A stretch of 38,753 nt of DNA from Bacteriovorax sp. (lineage in GTDB: Bacteria; Bdellovibrionota; Bacteriovoracia; Bacteriovoracales; Bacteriovoracaceae): positions 1 to 38,753 of the forward strand of contig JACMPM010000033.1 of NCBI GenBank assembly GCA_014377485.1, given 5' to 3'. Below, piece by piece: positions 1 to 9,586 of the stretch (position 1 is its first letter; each line of letters opens with the position of its first letter). The translations under genes were made by a program, and so were the position numbers. Below the pieces are notes generated by a model, which was not told where the DNA came from, did not search any database, and saw nothing but the letters and a program-made list of their open reading frames with translations.

Positions 1-240
1 AACAAAATCTCTTATATCGAGTTACAAGTACTTGAAATATTCTTTTTAAAAATAAGATTTACCATTAATTTTTAAAAAGTAATTACGATACAGAAGCCAC
101 TTTTGGAGATGCTTTCTAATGGGTATAGAGAATTTAATTGGACTTATTTTTAAATTCTTTTTAAGTATCGCGGCTTTTTTTTGCATAAAACTCTTAATGT
201 TTTCTTAACTACCTCTGGCCTATTTCATAGAGTTTGAAAT

Positions 241-831
241 TCACCCTGCAATAAAAGCAGGCTGATTTTTTTTATGGTTTGGATTTATTGGATAGGCTTT
301 AATTAATTTATATATTGGAAAAGCTCCCCCTACAATCATATCGTAAAGGACTAACTGCTCTACTTTGAGTTTTCCAAAATCAGTATTTTTATAAGGGGAA
401 ACCATGTCTGAAACATTTTTAAAATTCTTAAGCCTTACAATCGGAAGTATAGGCTGAAAAATCTTATCCTCATTAAAGACATTTTCACTAATGAGGCTTC
501 GGGCCAATTCATTTTGAAGCTCTCTTAGAGGGATTGAATTTTGAACTCCAATCCAAAGGAGTCTGCCATCCATTAGATTGGGGTAGGCACTGACACCGTT
601 TAATTTTAATTCAAATGTACCATGTGAGTGAATAATACTTTTTATTTTAATATCGAGTTCTTTAATTTTTTCATTTTCAGTTTCTCCCAGGCTTAGAAGT
701 GTTATGTGCAAAAGATCAGATGGAACCCAGCGGTGGATGGTTTTAGAATTATTTAAATTAATTTTTATTTTTTTTAATTTTTCGCTGTCGAGATTAATTT
801 GAGCTGCATTTATTGCTAAGGATAATTTCAT
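241..831 (-). CDS. thpR: 2H phosphoesterase (RNA 2',3'-cyclic phosphodiesterase / 2'-5' RNA ligase-like), second motif lost
   Basis: The protein is about 196 residues, usual for the ThpR/LigT family, which hydrolyses or ligates 2',3'-cyclic or 2'-5' RNA ends using two HxT motifs. The first motif is present as LHITLLSLG (His42, Thr44). At the second site, where the family has PHLTLxR, the sequence reads PILPIVR: the His and Thr are replaced by Ile128 and Pro130, while the Arg remains. Catalysis is therefore doubtful, and it may only bind RNA. The start is the ATG at 831, preceded by AGGAG at good spacing. A TTG at 852 would extend it by seven residues but has no better ribosome site. It follows the chemotaxis operon on the same strand and looks independent of it. 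Family assignment is fairly sure; activity is not. Confidence 0.75.
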   Translation of the reverse strand: MKLSLAINAAQINLDSEKLKKIKINLNNSKTIHRWVPSDLLHITLLSLGETENEKIKELDIKIKSIIHSHGTFELKLNGVSAYPNLMDGRLLWIGVQNSIPLRELQNELARSLISENVFNEDKIFQPILPIVRLKNFKNVSDMVSPYKNTDFGKLKVEQLVLYDMIVGGAFPIYKLIKAYPINPNHKKNQPAFIAG

Positions 832-926
832 CTGATTTCTCCTGCTTTCCAATCATGATTAGATATTCTGCAAGAAATTATCCATAGCTTTTTTGTATAA
901 CCTCAATCGTACTTCAAAAGAATTTG

Positions 927-2441
927 CTATGCAGCGATATGTTTTTTTACTCTAGTTGTAACAGGCTCCATGTTTAAAATAATCAAAACACCTTCTTTCT
1001 CTTCGCCCTGCTGGAAAGTTACAATTTCTTTAATATCATCTTGAAACTGGTCCTGTACTTTCTGAACCATTAGGCTTGGCACTTTCATTTTTTTATCATC
1101 ATCTACTGTTACAATGCTCTCAACAGAATCAACGATCAGTCCAAATCTTTCTTCTCCGCTATCAAAAATTAAAATTTTTGAATTCTCAACATCAACTTTG
1201 GATTGATTCATAACATACAATGATCGAGTATCAATAATAGTTATCAATTTCCCCCTGAGGTTTAAAATGCCCTTCACAAACGTAGGCATACCTGGTGCCG
1301 AAATAATTTCATCTGAATAATTAATTATTTCACGAATGTCTTTAATGGAAACTCCAAAAAGATGATCTAATTTAAAAGAAATATATGCTTGTCTTTTTAC
1401 AGATCTTTTAGTTGCCGTTTGCTCCTTAATTCCTGAGCTATATATTTTGCTATGGCCTTGTGTGATTTCAAGAATTTCTTTATTGGATAATACTTCCTGG
1501 TAATTCAAAAGAATTACATCTCCAACATCTCCTAATGAAATACATCCTAAAAATATTTTAGAACGAGTACTACTTAATAGTGGAATAGGCATAACGTCAC
1601 AGACTTTGTATGTATTGATACTCTCAACTGCATCCACCAATAGACCGAATAATTCATTTTCTATCTTTAGGACAATAATTCTTTTGTCTTCGACTTTTTT
1701 CTCATTTCCCTTACTCGCACCTAAAAGTGCAGCCAGATCTATCACAGGAACCGTCTGTCCTCTCAGATTAATCATTCCAATGCAAAGCTCGTTTTGCAAT
1801 GCTGATTTTTGAATTTCTGGAACTTTGGTAATTTCATGAATTCCCGATATTTCGAAACCCATTTTTATTTCATTAATAGAAAATGAAATACATTTTTGGC
1901 GGCTTTCGTGCAGAGAGCTGGCATCAACCCTAACCAGATTTTGCTTATTTTGTTGGTCAATGATTTGTGGAATATTGTCGATAGAAACTAAAGCAAAAGG
2001 ATCAATAATCTGAAGTAATCTACTACCAGAATCTAATTTTATGGCACCTGAAATAACTTTATGAGAAGTTTCAGTCCCGTAGCTAAATTCACTTATATCC
2101 TTAATATTTACACGTATTATTTCGCTCGTTGAATCAAATAAAAGTCCCACCTTTGCGCCTTCATGATCAACAATTGAAATTTTTTGCGATGGCATCATCT
2201 CATAATCATCAAACTTTAAAAGTACTTTTAAGTTTATAATTGGAATTATGAGTCCACGCAAATTAAACACACCGATCAGAAAATCAGGTGAAAGTGGCAT
2301 CTTAATTATTTTGTCTGGTATATTTACAACTTCATGTATGGCCTTAACATTTATTGCAACTTCCATAGTGCCAATATAAAACGAACCGAAAATTTCATCC
2401 TTAATTTTGGCTATTTTAATTTCTTCATTTTGAGTATTCAT
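927..2441 (-). CDS. cheW: Triple CheW-domain chemotaxis coupling protein
   Basis: This is a 504-residue cytoplasmic protein made of three consecutive CheW domains, about residues 10-150, 180-325 and 345-495. Each carries the NLRG turn typical of CheW (residues 60-63, 225-228 and 394-397) followed by an I/V-I-[DN] strand. Ordinary CheW is about 160 residues and bridges chemoreceptors to the kinase CheA. Three linked copies should bind several receptor or kinase partners and help build the array. It has no receiver domain, so it is not CheV, and no kinase domain, so it is not CheA. It is the last gene of the receptor-cheR-cheD operon, 12 bases after cheD, with an AGGA ribosome site before the ATG. 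No cheA or cheY lies in the window, so the kinase must be encoded elsewhere. Confidence 0.92.
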   Translation of the reverse strand: MNTQNEEIKIAKIKDEIFGSFYIGTMEVAINVKAIHEVVNIPDKIIKMPLSPDFLIGVFNLRGLIIPIINLKVLLKFDDYEMMPSQKISIVDHEGAKVGLLFDSTSEIIRVNIKDISEFSYGTETSHKVISGAIKLDSGSRLLQIIDPFALVSIDNIPQIIDQQNKQNLVRVDASSLHESRQKCISFSINEIKMGFEISGIHEITKVPEIQKSALQNELCIGMINLRGQTVPVIDLAALLGASKGNEKKVEDKRIIVLKIENELFGLLVDAVESINTYKVCDVMPIPLLSSTRSKIFLGCISLGDVGDVILLNYQEVLSNKEILEITQGHSKIYSSGIKEQTATKRSVKRQAYISFKLDHLFGVSIKDIREIINYSDEIISAPGMPTFVKGILNLRGKLITIIDTRSLYVMNQSKVDVENSKILIFDSGEERFGLIVDSVESIVTVDDDKKMKVPSLMVQKVQDQFQDDIKEIVTFQQGEEKEGVLIILNMEPVTTRVKKHIAA

Positions 2442-2453
2442 GTTATTCCTAAT

Positions 2454-2921
2454 TTATATTGCCTTCTGAAATCTAGAAACAGAAACTTGCCCTGAAGAGC
2501 AATCGATAAACATTTGCCGCCCCTCTTCACCACCGACATCAATTTCTCGAAATTTAAAACCATTCAGATCAAGATATTTTTTCGCTGCTGCAAGATTAAG
2601 AATTCCCACATGATCCACATTTTTCCTGGCCAATTGAGACATCATATTCGCCCCTCCGGCAATATAGACTTCTATTTCTTTACTATTTTCTGGCTTCACT
2701 TTTAATAATGCAATTAATGAAGGAACAGCTTGGCTTACAAACTTTGCACTAATGATAGAACTAGGCTCGTAGGCTTCCGGCAATAAACAATGTGCAAGAC
2801 CAAAAATGCCTTTTACTTTCCATACGAAAGCAATACCCACGCAAGACCCCAAAGTAGTCTTTAAAAGGTCGCCTTGCCTACCAACTTTAACTTCTCCAAT
2901 TTTGACGTGGATTTCATTCAT
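2454..2921 (-). CDS. cheD: CheD chemoreceptor glutamine deamidase
   Basis: CheD converts receptor glutamines to glutamate and can interact with CheC. The family signature TTLGSCVG is present with the nucleophile Cys27, and LAHCLLP provides His44. The later motifs AGGANMM and DVGGEEGRQMF are also typical. The start is placed at the ATG at 2921, one base after the cheR stop codon. This gives about 155 residues and puts Cys and His at the same positions as in Thermotoga CheD, as I recall them. An upstream ATG at 2951 would overlap cheR by 29 bases and is less likely. The operon context with cheR and a receptor supports the call. Confidence 0.93.
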   Translation of the reverse strand: MNEIHVKIGEVKVGRQGDLLKTTLGSCVGIAFVWKVKGIFGLAHCLLPEAYEPSSIISAKFVSQAVPSLIALLKVKPENSKEIEVYIAGGANMMSQLARKNVDHVGILNLAAAKKYLDLNGFKFREIDVGGEEGRQMFIDCSSGQVSVSRFQKAI

Positions 2922-2922
2922 A

Positions 2923-3762
2923 CTATGCAACTTTCCCCTCATCTTTTTCATAAACTAAAGGAAGTTTATATTTAAAAGGAGTACTTAAACTATTTAAGGA
3001 TTCAGATTCCCCGATAATGAGAATTCCATCTGACACAAGACCTTTACTAATATTAGTTAAAACTTTTTCCTGATCTTTAGGTTCAAAATAAATCAAAACA
3101 TTTCTAAGAAAAATAATGTCATAATTTTTTCGATCAACGGGTAGCTGGAACAGGTTATGAATGCCAAATTTAATCTTAGCTCTTATTTCCGAACTCACTT
3201 TATAAACATCTGCCGAAGGTTTCATGTATTTATCAAACAACTGACGATTGGAAGTTTTAAATGATTCAATTGATCGTCCTGCATATTCTGCAGTTTCTGC
3301 AACAGCCAATACTTCAGATGAAATATCTGTTCCGAAGATTTGATAATTAAATCCAGGATTTTTTTGAAGATGCTCTTCACAGCATATTCCTATTGTATAG
3401 ATCTCTTCACCGGAAGAAGAAGCACCCGACCAAATTTTTAAAGTCGTCTTTGGATTTGCAGCTGTCCATTTTGGTAGAAAGTCTTTTGTAAAAAAATCCC
3501 AAACCCTTTGCGTTCTAAAAAAAGAAGTTTCATTAGTTGTTACTAGATTTACAAACTCCTGAACTTCATCTTTATGAGCATTAAGATAATCAAGATATTG
3601 ATCATAACTTATTAGCCCAAGCTTTCTTATTCTAGGACGAAGGCGACCTTGAATGAGAGTTTTTTTATTAACTCCCATGGAAATCCCTGTCAGCTTATGT
3701 ACCAATGCTATCACTTTTTCCAGGGAGGATTGATCCATTTCTTCAAGGTCTGCATTAATCAT
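2923..3762 (-). CDS. cheR: CheR chemoreceptor protein-glutamate methyltransferase
   Basis: At 279 residues this has standard CheR size. It transfers methyl groups from S-adenosylmethionine to receptor glutamates during adaptation. An N-terminal helical domain (residues 1-75) is followed by the catalytic domain with TNETSFFR, the SAM-binding IWSGASSSGEEIYTIG, the FGTDIS acidic loop and the conserved IIFLRNVLIYF segment. The ATG lies two bases after the receptor stop codon, and AAGGC inside the receptor's last codons serves as ribosome site, so translation is probably coupled. No cheB methylesterase is seen here; it may be elsewhere, or CheD may supply part of the adaptation. Confidence 0.95.
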   Translation of the reverse strand: MINADLEEMDQSSLEKVIALVHKLTGISMGVNKKTLIQGRLRPRIRKLGLISYDQYLDYLNAHKDEVQEFVNLVTTNETSFFRTQRVWDFFTKDFLPKWTAANPKTTLKIWSGASSSGEEIYTIGICCEEHLQKNPGFNYQIFGTDISSEVLAVAETAEYAGRSIESFKTSNRQLFDKYMKPSADVYKVSSEIRAKIKFGIHNLFQLPVDRKNYDIIFLRNVLIYFEPKDQEKVLTNISKGLVSDGILIIGESESLNSLSTPFKYKLPLVYEKDEGKVA

Positions 3763-3764
3763 TT

Positions 3765-6014
3765 TTATGCCTTAAATTTAGCGACAGCATTTTTTAAATC
3801 TTCAGCACCTTGAGTAAGTCCTTTAGTTGCATTTGCAATTGATTCAGAAGCTGTGGCTGATTTCTCAGTTTCTTCCGCCACTTGCTGAATGGCCGAACTA
3901 ATTTCTTTAGCTGCAACCAATTGCTCTTCTGCTGCACAGGATACTTCTGAAATGGCCTGGGTGGTTTTATTAACACCTGTTACAATTTTTTCAAATGCAA
4001 CACCGGCATGTTTAGAGATCTCACTTCCCTGAGCAACTCTTTTAACCGATTCGTTTATAAGTTTTGAAATCTCTTTCGTTGCTTGAGATGACCGCTCTGC
4101 AAGCTTTCTCACTTCGTCTGCTACAACAGAGAATCCAAGGCCATGCTCGCCTGCTCTCGCGGCTTCAATGGCAGCATTAAAAGCAAGAAGATTGGTCTGT
4201 CCTGCAATTTCACTTATCACTTTTACAATTTCACTTATATCTTCAGATGATTTACTAATGAGATCCATTGCTTCAATCGCTTTACCAATTGCTTTGGCCC
4301 CAATCTCGGCTTCTTGATGAGTCGACTTAGCAACAACGTCAGTATTTTTTGAATTCTCTGCGATTGAATTAATAGATGCCGTTAGCTCTTCGATTGAAGC
4401 ATTCATTTCTTCTGTTGTAGCACCAAGAGCTTGCGCCCCACGAGCAACACCAATTGATTTTTCAGAAATATCTTTTGAGCTGGATGAAAAGTCATTTGCT
4501 AATTTAGTAACTATTTCTTCTACTTCAACTTGCACTGAGATATCAGTCGCAAATTTTACAACTTTATAAGGTTTACCGTTTATATCGAATATTGGATTGT
4601 ATGAAGCTTGTATCCAGACTACTTTTCCGCCTCGGCCAATACGCATATATCTGCCACTTTCAAATTCACCTCGTCCCAGGTTATTCCAAAATTCTTTATA
4701 ATTGGAAGTATTCACAAAACTTGCCTCACAGAACATACGATGATGCTTTCCTTTTATTTCATCAAGATTATAGCCTAATGTTTTAAGAAAATTATCATTG
4801 GCCGAAAGAACGATTCCATCTAAGTTAAATTCAATTACTGCCATGGCCTTACTAATGGCCTCAATCTTCCCAGCATTTTCAGAATCGAGCAGTTTTTGCG
4901 ATGTCACATCGGTTGCCATTTTAACAACTTTCATAACACGATTCATTTCATCCATTACTGGAGCATAGACCCCTTGAATCCAAACTTCTTTTCCCTCTTT
5001 ATTTATTCTTTTAAAGACGTCACTAATACATTTTCCTGATTTGAGGTCACTCCAAAATTGAGAATAATTAGATGAATTGGAATAAGCTGAATCAACAAAC
5101 ATTCGGTGATGTTTACCAATAATCTCTTCAGTCTTGTATCCCATGACTTCAAGAAAATTATGGTTGGCCGTTAATACATTCCCAGTTGTATCAAATTCAA
5201 TATAAGCAAAAGATGAATCAATCGCCCCTAATACACCTTTCATATTCTGACGTTCAATTTCAAGATCCGTAATATCGTAGCGAACTCCAAGATATTTTCT
5301 TGGTTTACCATTGCTTCCCATAATTGGAGCAATAACCGCATCTACATAATAAGGAGTTCCGTCTTTCTTTCTATTCTTAACAACTCCACGAAAAATATTT
5401 CCGCGCCCGATAGTCGCCCAAAGTTCTTTGAATACTTCTTTTGGCATATCAGGGTGTCTGGTTGTATTATGAGGCTGACCAATGAGTTCTTCGCTGCTGT
5501 ATTGAGAAACTTCACAAAACTTTGGGTTGATGCTTAGAATATTTCCTTTCAAGTCAGATTCTGAAACGATGCTGGTTACATCCATGATCGCCGTGCGTAC
5601 TTGAAGCTCGGCTTTAATTGCAGTTATGTCAGTGGCAAAAGTTAAAATTTTAATGACCTCCCCATGTTCATCAGAAATTGGATTATAAGAAGTATTAAGC
5701 CATACATCTATTCCTGCTTTATTTATCATTTTGTACTCACCAACTTGTGCTTGCCCACTAATTAGTTTCTTCCAAAATTCCTGATATTGATCATCAGATA
5801 AAAAATCTTCTCCAAAAAGAAAGCGTAAATGTTTTCCTTTAACCTCTTCTAAAGAGTATCCAAACGTTTTTAAAAAATTGTCATTTCCACATGTAATGAC
5901 TCCATCACGGTTATACTCAAGAATAATTTGCACTTGATTTAGGGCCTGATAAATTGAACTAAGTTCAAGATCATTGATTTGATTTTCTACTGCTTTCAAG
6001 ATCTTTGCTTCCAT
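3765..6014 (-). CDS. Soluble methyl-accepting chemotaxis protein with four PAS domains
   Basis: The protein has 749 residues and no transmembrane helix, so it is a cytoplasmic receptor. Four PAS/PAC modules occupy about residues 20-135, 138-255, 258-375 and 380-497. Modules 1, 3 and 4 are close relatives sharing KGKH-R, EFW-L-G and VW-SYNPI-type segments. Module 2 is of the Aer type, with [14 protein letters not shown], a segment associated with FAD-binding redox/oxygen sensing. The rest is the signalling coiled coil, with its hairpin tip around residues 600-623 ([20 protein letters not shown]). No C-terminal CheR-tethering pentapeptide is seen. The architecture resembles BdlA/Aer-like energy sensors. 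It is the first gene of the operon with cheR, cheD and the triple CheW; GGAG precedes the ATG. Confidence 0.93.
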   Translation of the reverse strand: MEAKILKAVENQINDLELSSIYQALNQVQIILEYNRDGVITCGNDNFLKTFGYSLEEVKGKHLRFLFGEDFLSDDQYQEFWKKLISGQAQVGEYKMINKAGIDVWLNTSYNPISDEHGEVIKILTFATDITAIKAELQVRTAIMDVTSIVSESDLKGNILSINPKFCEVSQYSSEELIGQPHNTTRHPDMPKEVFKELWATIGRGNIFRGVVKNRKKDGTPYYVDAVIAPIMGSNGKPRKYLGVRYDITDLEIERQNMKGVLGAIDSSFAYIEFDTTGNVLTANHNFLEVMGYKTEEIIGKHHRMFVDSAYSNSSNYSQFWSDLKSGKCISDVFKRINKEGKEVWIQGVYAPVMDEMNRVMKVVKMATDVTSQKLLDSENAGKIEAISKAMAVIEFNLDGIVLSANDNFLKTLGYNLDEIKGKHHRMFCEASFVNTSNYKEFWNNLGRGEFESGRYMRIGRGGKVVWIQASYNPIFDINGKPYKVVKFATDISVQVEVEEIVTKLANDFSSSSKDISEKSIGVARGAQALGATTEEMNASIEELTASINSIAENSKNTDVVAKSTHQEAEIGAKAIGKAIEAMDLISKSSEDISEIVKVISEIAGQTNLLAFNAAIEAARAGEHGLGFSVVADEVRKLAERSSQATKEISKLINESVKRVAQGSEISKHAGVAFEKIVTGVNKTTQAISEVSCAAEEQLVAAKEISSAIQQVAEETEKSATASESIANATKGLTQGAEDLKNAVAKFKA

Positions 6015-6047
6015 TATAATGTCTCCATCTCAGTCAATAATTTCTGT

Positions 6048-6066
6048 CGTTAAACAAGCTTTAACG
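6048..6066. promoter_or_regulatory. Short perfect inverted repeat upstream of the PAS chemoreceptor
   Basis: CGTTAAA and TTTAACG form a 7-base perfect inverted repeat around a CAAGC loop, about 35-50 bases before the receptor ATG. There is no T-run on either side, so a terminator is unlikely. It could be an operator or a leader hairpin. Assignment is a guess from position only. Confidence 0.35.
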
Positions 6067-6175
6067 GAAATCTTAACTCAAACATTAGAAAACTGAGCAT
6101 AAGTGGCATGTGAAAAATTATGGAAAAAAAATGGAAGAATAAAATTGTAACAATATTGATATTGAATTGATAAAC

Positions 6176-7672
6176 CTACAGGCAAATTTGATAAATTTTT
6201 TGATTGCCCTTGGTGGCAATAATTTCCAAACGATTTTGTTCAACCCATTTTCGCAGGAATTCATTCGTTCTGGATTTTTTTAAACCCAAAATTTTAGAAA
6301 TATCATCTGCTGATAGTCGTTCTTTGCCCACACATCGATGTACATAGAGTAATTGATCACCAATCATGAATTCAGTTGAAAAAAGTATCGAATCAAAAGT
6401 ATTTTGAAAAAAATACAGTCCCATTTTATAAGCAATGTTTATATTCATACTCCGTAATTTTGCAACAATCTTCCTGACATTCTCAAAAGAAGAATCAATA
6501 TTTAAATCAACTCCATACATTAATTCTGACAACAGTAACCAACTTACCCCTGTCTCTCCCCTAATGAGCAAATGATACAAACACTTACGTTGAAGCTCTG
6601 TTAAAAAAAATGTTTCATCGGAGGTTGTGATAACTCCCGCCAACAGATCAAGTTGATTATTATTAAATGGTGAAGATAAATAATTTACTGGATGCATAGT
6701 CACGTTTGTGAATTCAATACACAAATGTTTTTCCTTAGAACCCCTTAAAACATTTAACTGCAAACGAAAATTTGAAATTTGAATCTCTTGATATTTAAAA
6801 TCTTGTAATTCATTCTTGATAATTTTATTTATAAATTTAGAAGATGTTCCATCAACTCTATTGACCTGATAAATTCGTTCAATATGTTCTAAAACCTTAA
6901 TTTTATCACCTAATAATATTAAGTATTGTAATTGAAACCCTTTAATGAACAATTTATGCCGTTCACCAATTGTGTATTTATAAATTGAAATCGAGTAAGC
7001 ATACCCTTCTTCGTCTAAAACACCTTCCATTGTTCGAAAGCCAAATTGCAACAAACGCGTAAAATCTTTCTGCAGTTGAGAACCCAAACTCTTAACTAAA
7101 GTTGAGAGTTCTTCGAGATTTAATTTAGCAGACTTAATATTTTTAATAGAAAAATAAACAAAAAACCTTGAGCTCAAGTAAAAAATCATCTTTTCCTTAT
7201 CTTCTCCTACAAATGAGAGATAATTTTCCAATGCTTCTAAACTTTTTTCAAAGTCATTATTGAATAAATAGACATAATAAATTGATTTAAATAAAAGCAT
7301 GCCGTCTGTAGCTTTATGGATATTCTCTACCGGGGTTTTAATGTTATTCAGGATTAGCAGGCTCCTGCCGTAAGCCCCCTGGCTTGCTAATACTCTCGCA
7401 AAGATAGCCAACTTTAAAATTGTTCCTTGTTCAATTTTTTCTCTATCCAATATACTTAGATCAAGATTGGGAAGAATTAATGTTTGAAGTAGTTTATGAG
7501 AACCAATTTGAAATAATATTGAATAAAAGATTGCTGATTCTTCATCTCCTTCTTTAAATTTGAAATTAGCTTGGTATCTTAGAAGTTTTTTTTGTGCAGC
7601 CAATAGTTCGCAGTTATTAACTAGAACCTGGATATCTTGAAGATATTTTAATTTTAATCTCAGCGCATTCAT
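6176..7672 (-). CDS. Unrecognised protein: helical-repeat region plus winged-helix-like C-terminus
   Basis: I do not recognise the family of this 498-residue protein. It has no signal peptide or membrane segment. Residues 1-290 are alpha-helical with alternating aromatic and leucine positions, as in TPR-like solenoids. Residues 350-440 (FFLTELQRKCLYHLL onward) resemble an OmpR-type winged helix. The last 55 residues (LSADDISKILGLKKSRTNEFL) read as a further helix-turn-helix. It could be a DNA-binding regulator sensing a protein or peptide through the repeats. It is divergent from the PAS histidine kinase at 8126 across a 453-base gap, and could be linked to it. The ATG at 7672 has a GGGG-rich stretch upstream. 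It is separated from the chemoreceptor by 161 bases and is probably transcribed alone. Confidence 0.6.
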   Translation of the reverse strand: MNALRLKLKYLQDIQVLVNNCELLAAQKKLLRYQANFKFKEGDEESAIFYSILFQIGSHKLLQTLILPNLDLSILDREKIEQGTILKLAIFARVLASQGAYGRSLLILNNIKTPVENIHKATDGMLLFKSIYYVYLFNNDFEKSLEALENYLSFVGEDKEKMIFYLSSRFFVYFSIKNIKSAKLNLEELSTLVKSLGSQLQKDFTRLLQFGFRTMEGVLDEEGYAYSISIYKYTIGERHKLFIKGFQLQYLILLGDKIKVLEHIERIYQVNRVDGTSSKFINKIIKNELQDFKYQEIQISNFRLQLNVLRGSKEKHLCIEFTNVTMHPVNYLSSPFNNNQLDLLAGVITTSDETFFLTELQRKCLYHLLIRGETGVSWLLLSELMYGVDLNIDSSFENVRKIVAKLRSMNINIAYKMGLYFFQNTFDSILFSTEFMIGDQLLYVHRCVGKERLSADDISKILGLKKSRTNEFLRKWVEQNRLEIIATKGNQKIYQICL

Positions 7673-8125
7673 CGGCGATATGCCCCATTTCTATTTTTAT
7701 TAAATCTTTTTTTATCGAATAAATTTTAAATAAACCAGTTTAAAATTAAACACCTGACAATAATCATGTATTTTATAACAAAGTCGACACTCTAATTTAC
7801 CATATTTAAAAATTATTATTTATCTAATAAAAACATCTACCCCGTTTCCATCTTTATAGAAGGTGATAATTGTTAACATATACAACTATCACGATAACTA
7901 TCGGCCTAATTGTAAAAATAAGGGGATAAAAAATGGAAAATTACTAAGAAAAATATTATTTAATTTAAAATAATCCTTTATTTTTCTCAATGAAAGCAAT
8001 CAATTTAAACATAAATAATTCTTCACCATGATTGAAACAAGGAACTATTTTCTTCTGTTTTTATTTATACATTTAAAATTTAGAATTACCGAAAGCTTTG
8101 TAAACAAACAAAAGGATACAGCGAT
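7673..8125. other. 453-base divergent intergenic region
   Basis: This very A/T-rich spacer separates the minus-strand gene at 6176-7672 from the plus-strand kinase at 8126. It must hold promoters for both. I see no credible gene; the longest start-to-stop stretches are only a few codons. No clear hairpin terminator or long repeat was found. Confidence 0.6.
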
Positions 8126-9241
8126 ATGAATTTGTTCAAGAGTAAAGACTACCAAATGATCTTAAGTGCTATTTCTGAAGTAGCCATTATCGCTTATACA
8201 GATAAAAATGGCCGTATTACTTTTGCCAATAAAAAATTCTGTGAGATATCAGGATACACACCAGATGAACTGCATAATAAAGATCATCGCATTTTAAATT
8301 CTGGTTTTCATAGCAAAGAATTTTTCATGTTTATGCATAAAACAATCAGCAATGGACAAATTTGGCGTGGTGAAATACGCAATAAAAATAAAAATGGTTC
8401 TTTTTATTGGGTAGATACTCAAATATTTCCAATTACAGATAGCAATAATCAAATAACGAGCTATGGTTCCATACGATTTGATATTACTGAAAACAAAAAC
8501 ATGCAAAACGCATTGATGCAAATGGAGAAACTAGCTTCACTTGGTGAAATTTCTGCGGTGATTGCTCATGAAATAAATAATCCACTTACTGTCATAGAGT
8601 TAGCTGCTCGCACATTACTAACTGACATCGACAGAGGAGTAACTGACATTGATCATTTCGGCTCAAAAATCAAAATGATTAATAAATCTACAAATCAAAT
8701 ATCAAAAATTGTTCGTGGATTAAAAACAATTTCGAGGAACGGAATATCAGAAGACTTCTCTGTGGTAAATCTAAAAACTTTTATGGAAGATGCCCTTTCC
8801 TTTACCATTGCTAAATGTAAGTACAACGACATTTTTTTTAAAATCGGCGATATTCCTGATATTCAAATTGAATGTCGACCTGATCAATTGTCACAAATTT
8901 TATTAAATTTAATTAACAACGCTCAGGATGCAATTTTTAAAAATCTTGATAAATGGATAGAAATATCATTTGAGGAAAATTTAACTTCAAATCTTCTAGT
9001 TTTAAGAATTGCCGATAGCGGAACAGGTATTTCGGAAAGTATTGCTGAAAATATTTTAACTCCATTTTTTACAACAAAAGAAGTTGGAAAAGGAACTGGA
9101 CTTGGATTGAGTATTTCTAATTCAATTGCCCAACAGCATAACGGAAGATTATATTTTGATAAAACAGTGCCTAACACCACGTTCATATTAGAAATTCCTC
9201 TAAGTCAAAGTGGAATTACAGCTCATAAATTAGAAGCATAA
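8126..9241 (+). CDS. PAS-domain sensor histidine kinase (orphan, cytoplasmic)
   Basis: This 371-residue soluble kinase has a PAS/PAC domain (residues 10-123) of the Aer-like type, with [15 protein letters not shown] and W-GEI-N-K-NGS-YWV. It then has a HisKA-type helix with the phospho-acceptor His148 in VIAHEINNP, and an HATPase domain with N box LINNAQDA (residues 262-269), G1 DSGTGI and G2 [11 protein letters not shown]. It should autophosphorylate in response to a cofactor-bound or small-molecule signal in the cytoplasm. No response regulator gene is adjacent. AAAGGA precedes the ATG. It converges with the broken gene at 9248, only six bases away. Confidence 0.93.
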   Translation: MNLFKSKDYQMILSAISEVAIIAYTDKNGRITFANKKFCEISGYTPDELHNKDHRILNSGFHSKEFFMFMHKTISNGQIWRGEIRNKNKNGSFYWVDTQIFPITDSNNQITSYGSIRFDITENKNMQNALMQMEKLASLGEISAVIAHEINNPLTVIELAARTLLTDIDRGVTDIDHFGSKIKMINKSTNQISKIVRGLKTISRNGISEDFSVVNLKTFMEDALSFTIAKCKYNDIFFKIGDIPDIQIECRPDQLSQILLNLINNAQDAIFKNLDKWIEISFEENLTSNLLVLRIADSGTGISESIAENILTPFFTTKEVGKGTGLGLSISNSIAQQHNGRLYFDKTVPNTTFILEIPLSQSGITAHKLEA

Positions 9242-9247
9242 TGTATC

Positions 9248-9586
9248 TTAGGGTCGAGCTAGACGACATTCAATATCTACCATACTCGCTCGCCCCCAGG
9301 CACTGGCCACTAATTTATCTTTGTTTTCCCGAAGAGGGCCTTCCCCATAAATTCTCAAATCGTATTGAACAAGTTAAGCCTCAATCATAAAATGCCCATC
9401 TAGTTTTTCTGTAATATAGGCATAAATACCTTCAACTGAATCAATATTTAATCGAAGCTCGGGTGAAGTTGAAACTCTTGTTTCTGAAACTGGTTCAAGG
9501 TTCTGCCGAATGATACAATCAAGTTCGGCAGAATATAGATCAAAAGAAAATACTATCAAGCATAGGCTGATTAATTTAATTACCAT
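9248..9586 (-). pseudogene. Small exported protein gene interrupted by an in-frame TAA
   Basis: Reading from the ATG at 9586, a signal peptide (LISLCLIVFSFDLYSA) is followed by a Cys and a beta-rich stretch. A TAA at 9374-9376 ends the frame at residue 70. The same frame then continues without a stop for another 41 codons, with convincing protein-like sequence (LVQYDLRIYGEGPLRENKDK, then WGRASMVDIECRL), and ends at a TAA at 9248, next to the convergent kinase. A Cys after the signal peptide and one near the far end could pair in the intact protein. The intact product would be about 112 residues. The start overlaps the upstream gene's stop (ATGGTAA), indicating an operon. Function unknown. Confidence 0.7.

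Noticed and set aside
1-240. A gene at the left edge of the window
   Set aside because: All frames carry frequent stops. Only a 13-codon open tail (ending at the TAA near 110) looks protein-like, too little to call. A T-run at 174-182 lacks a proper stem.
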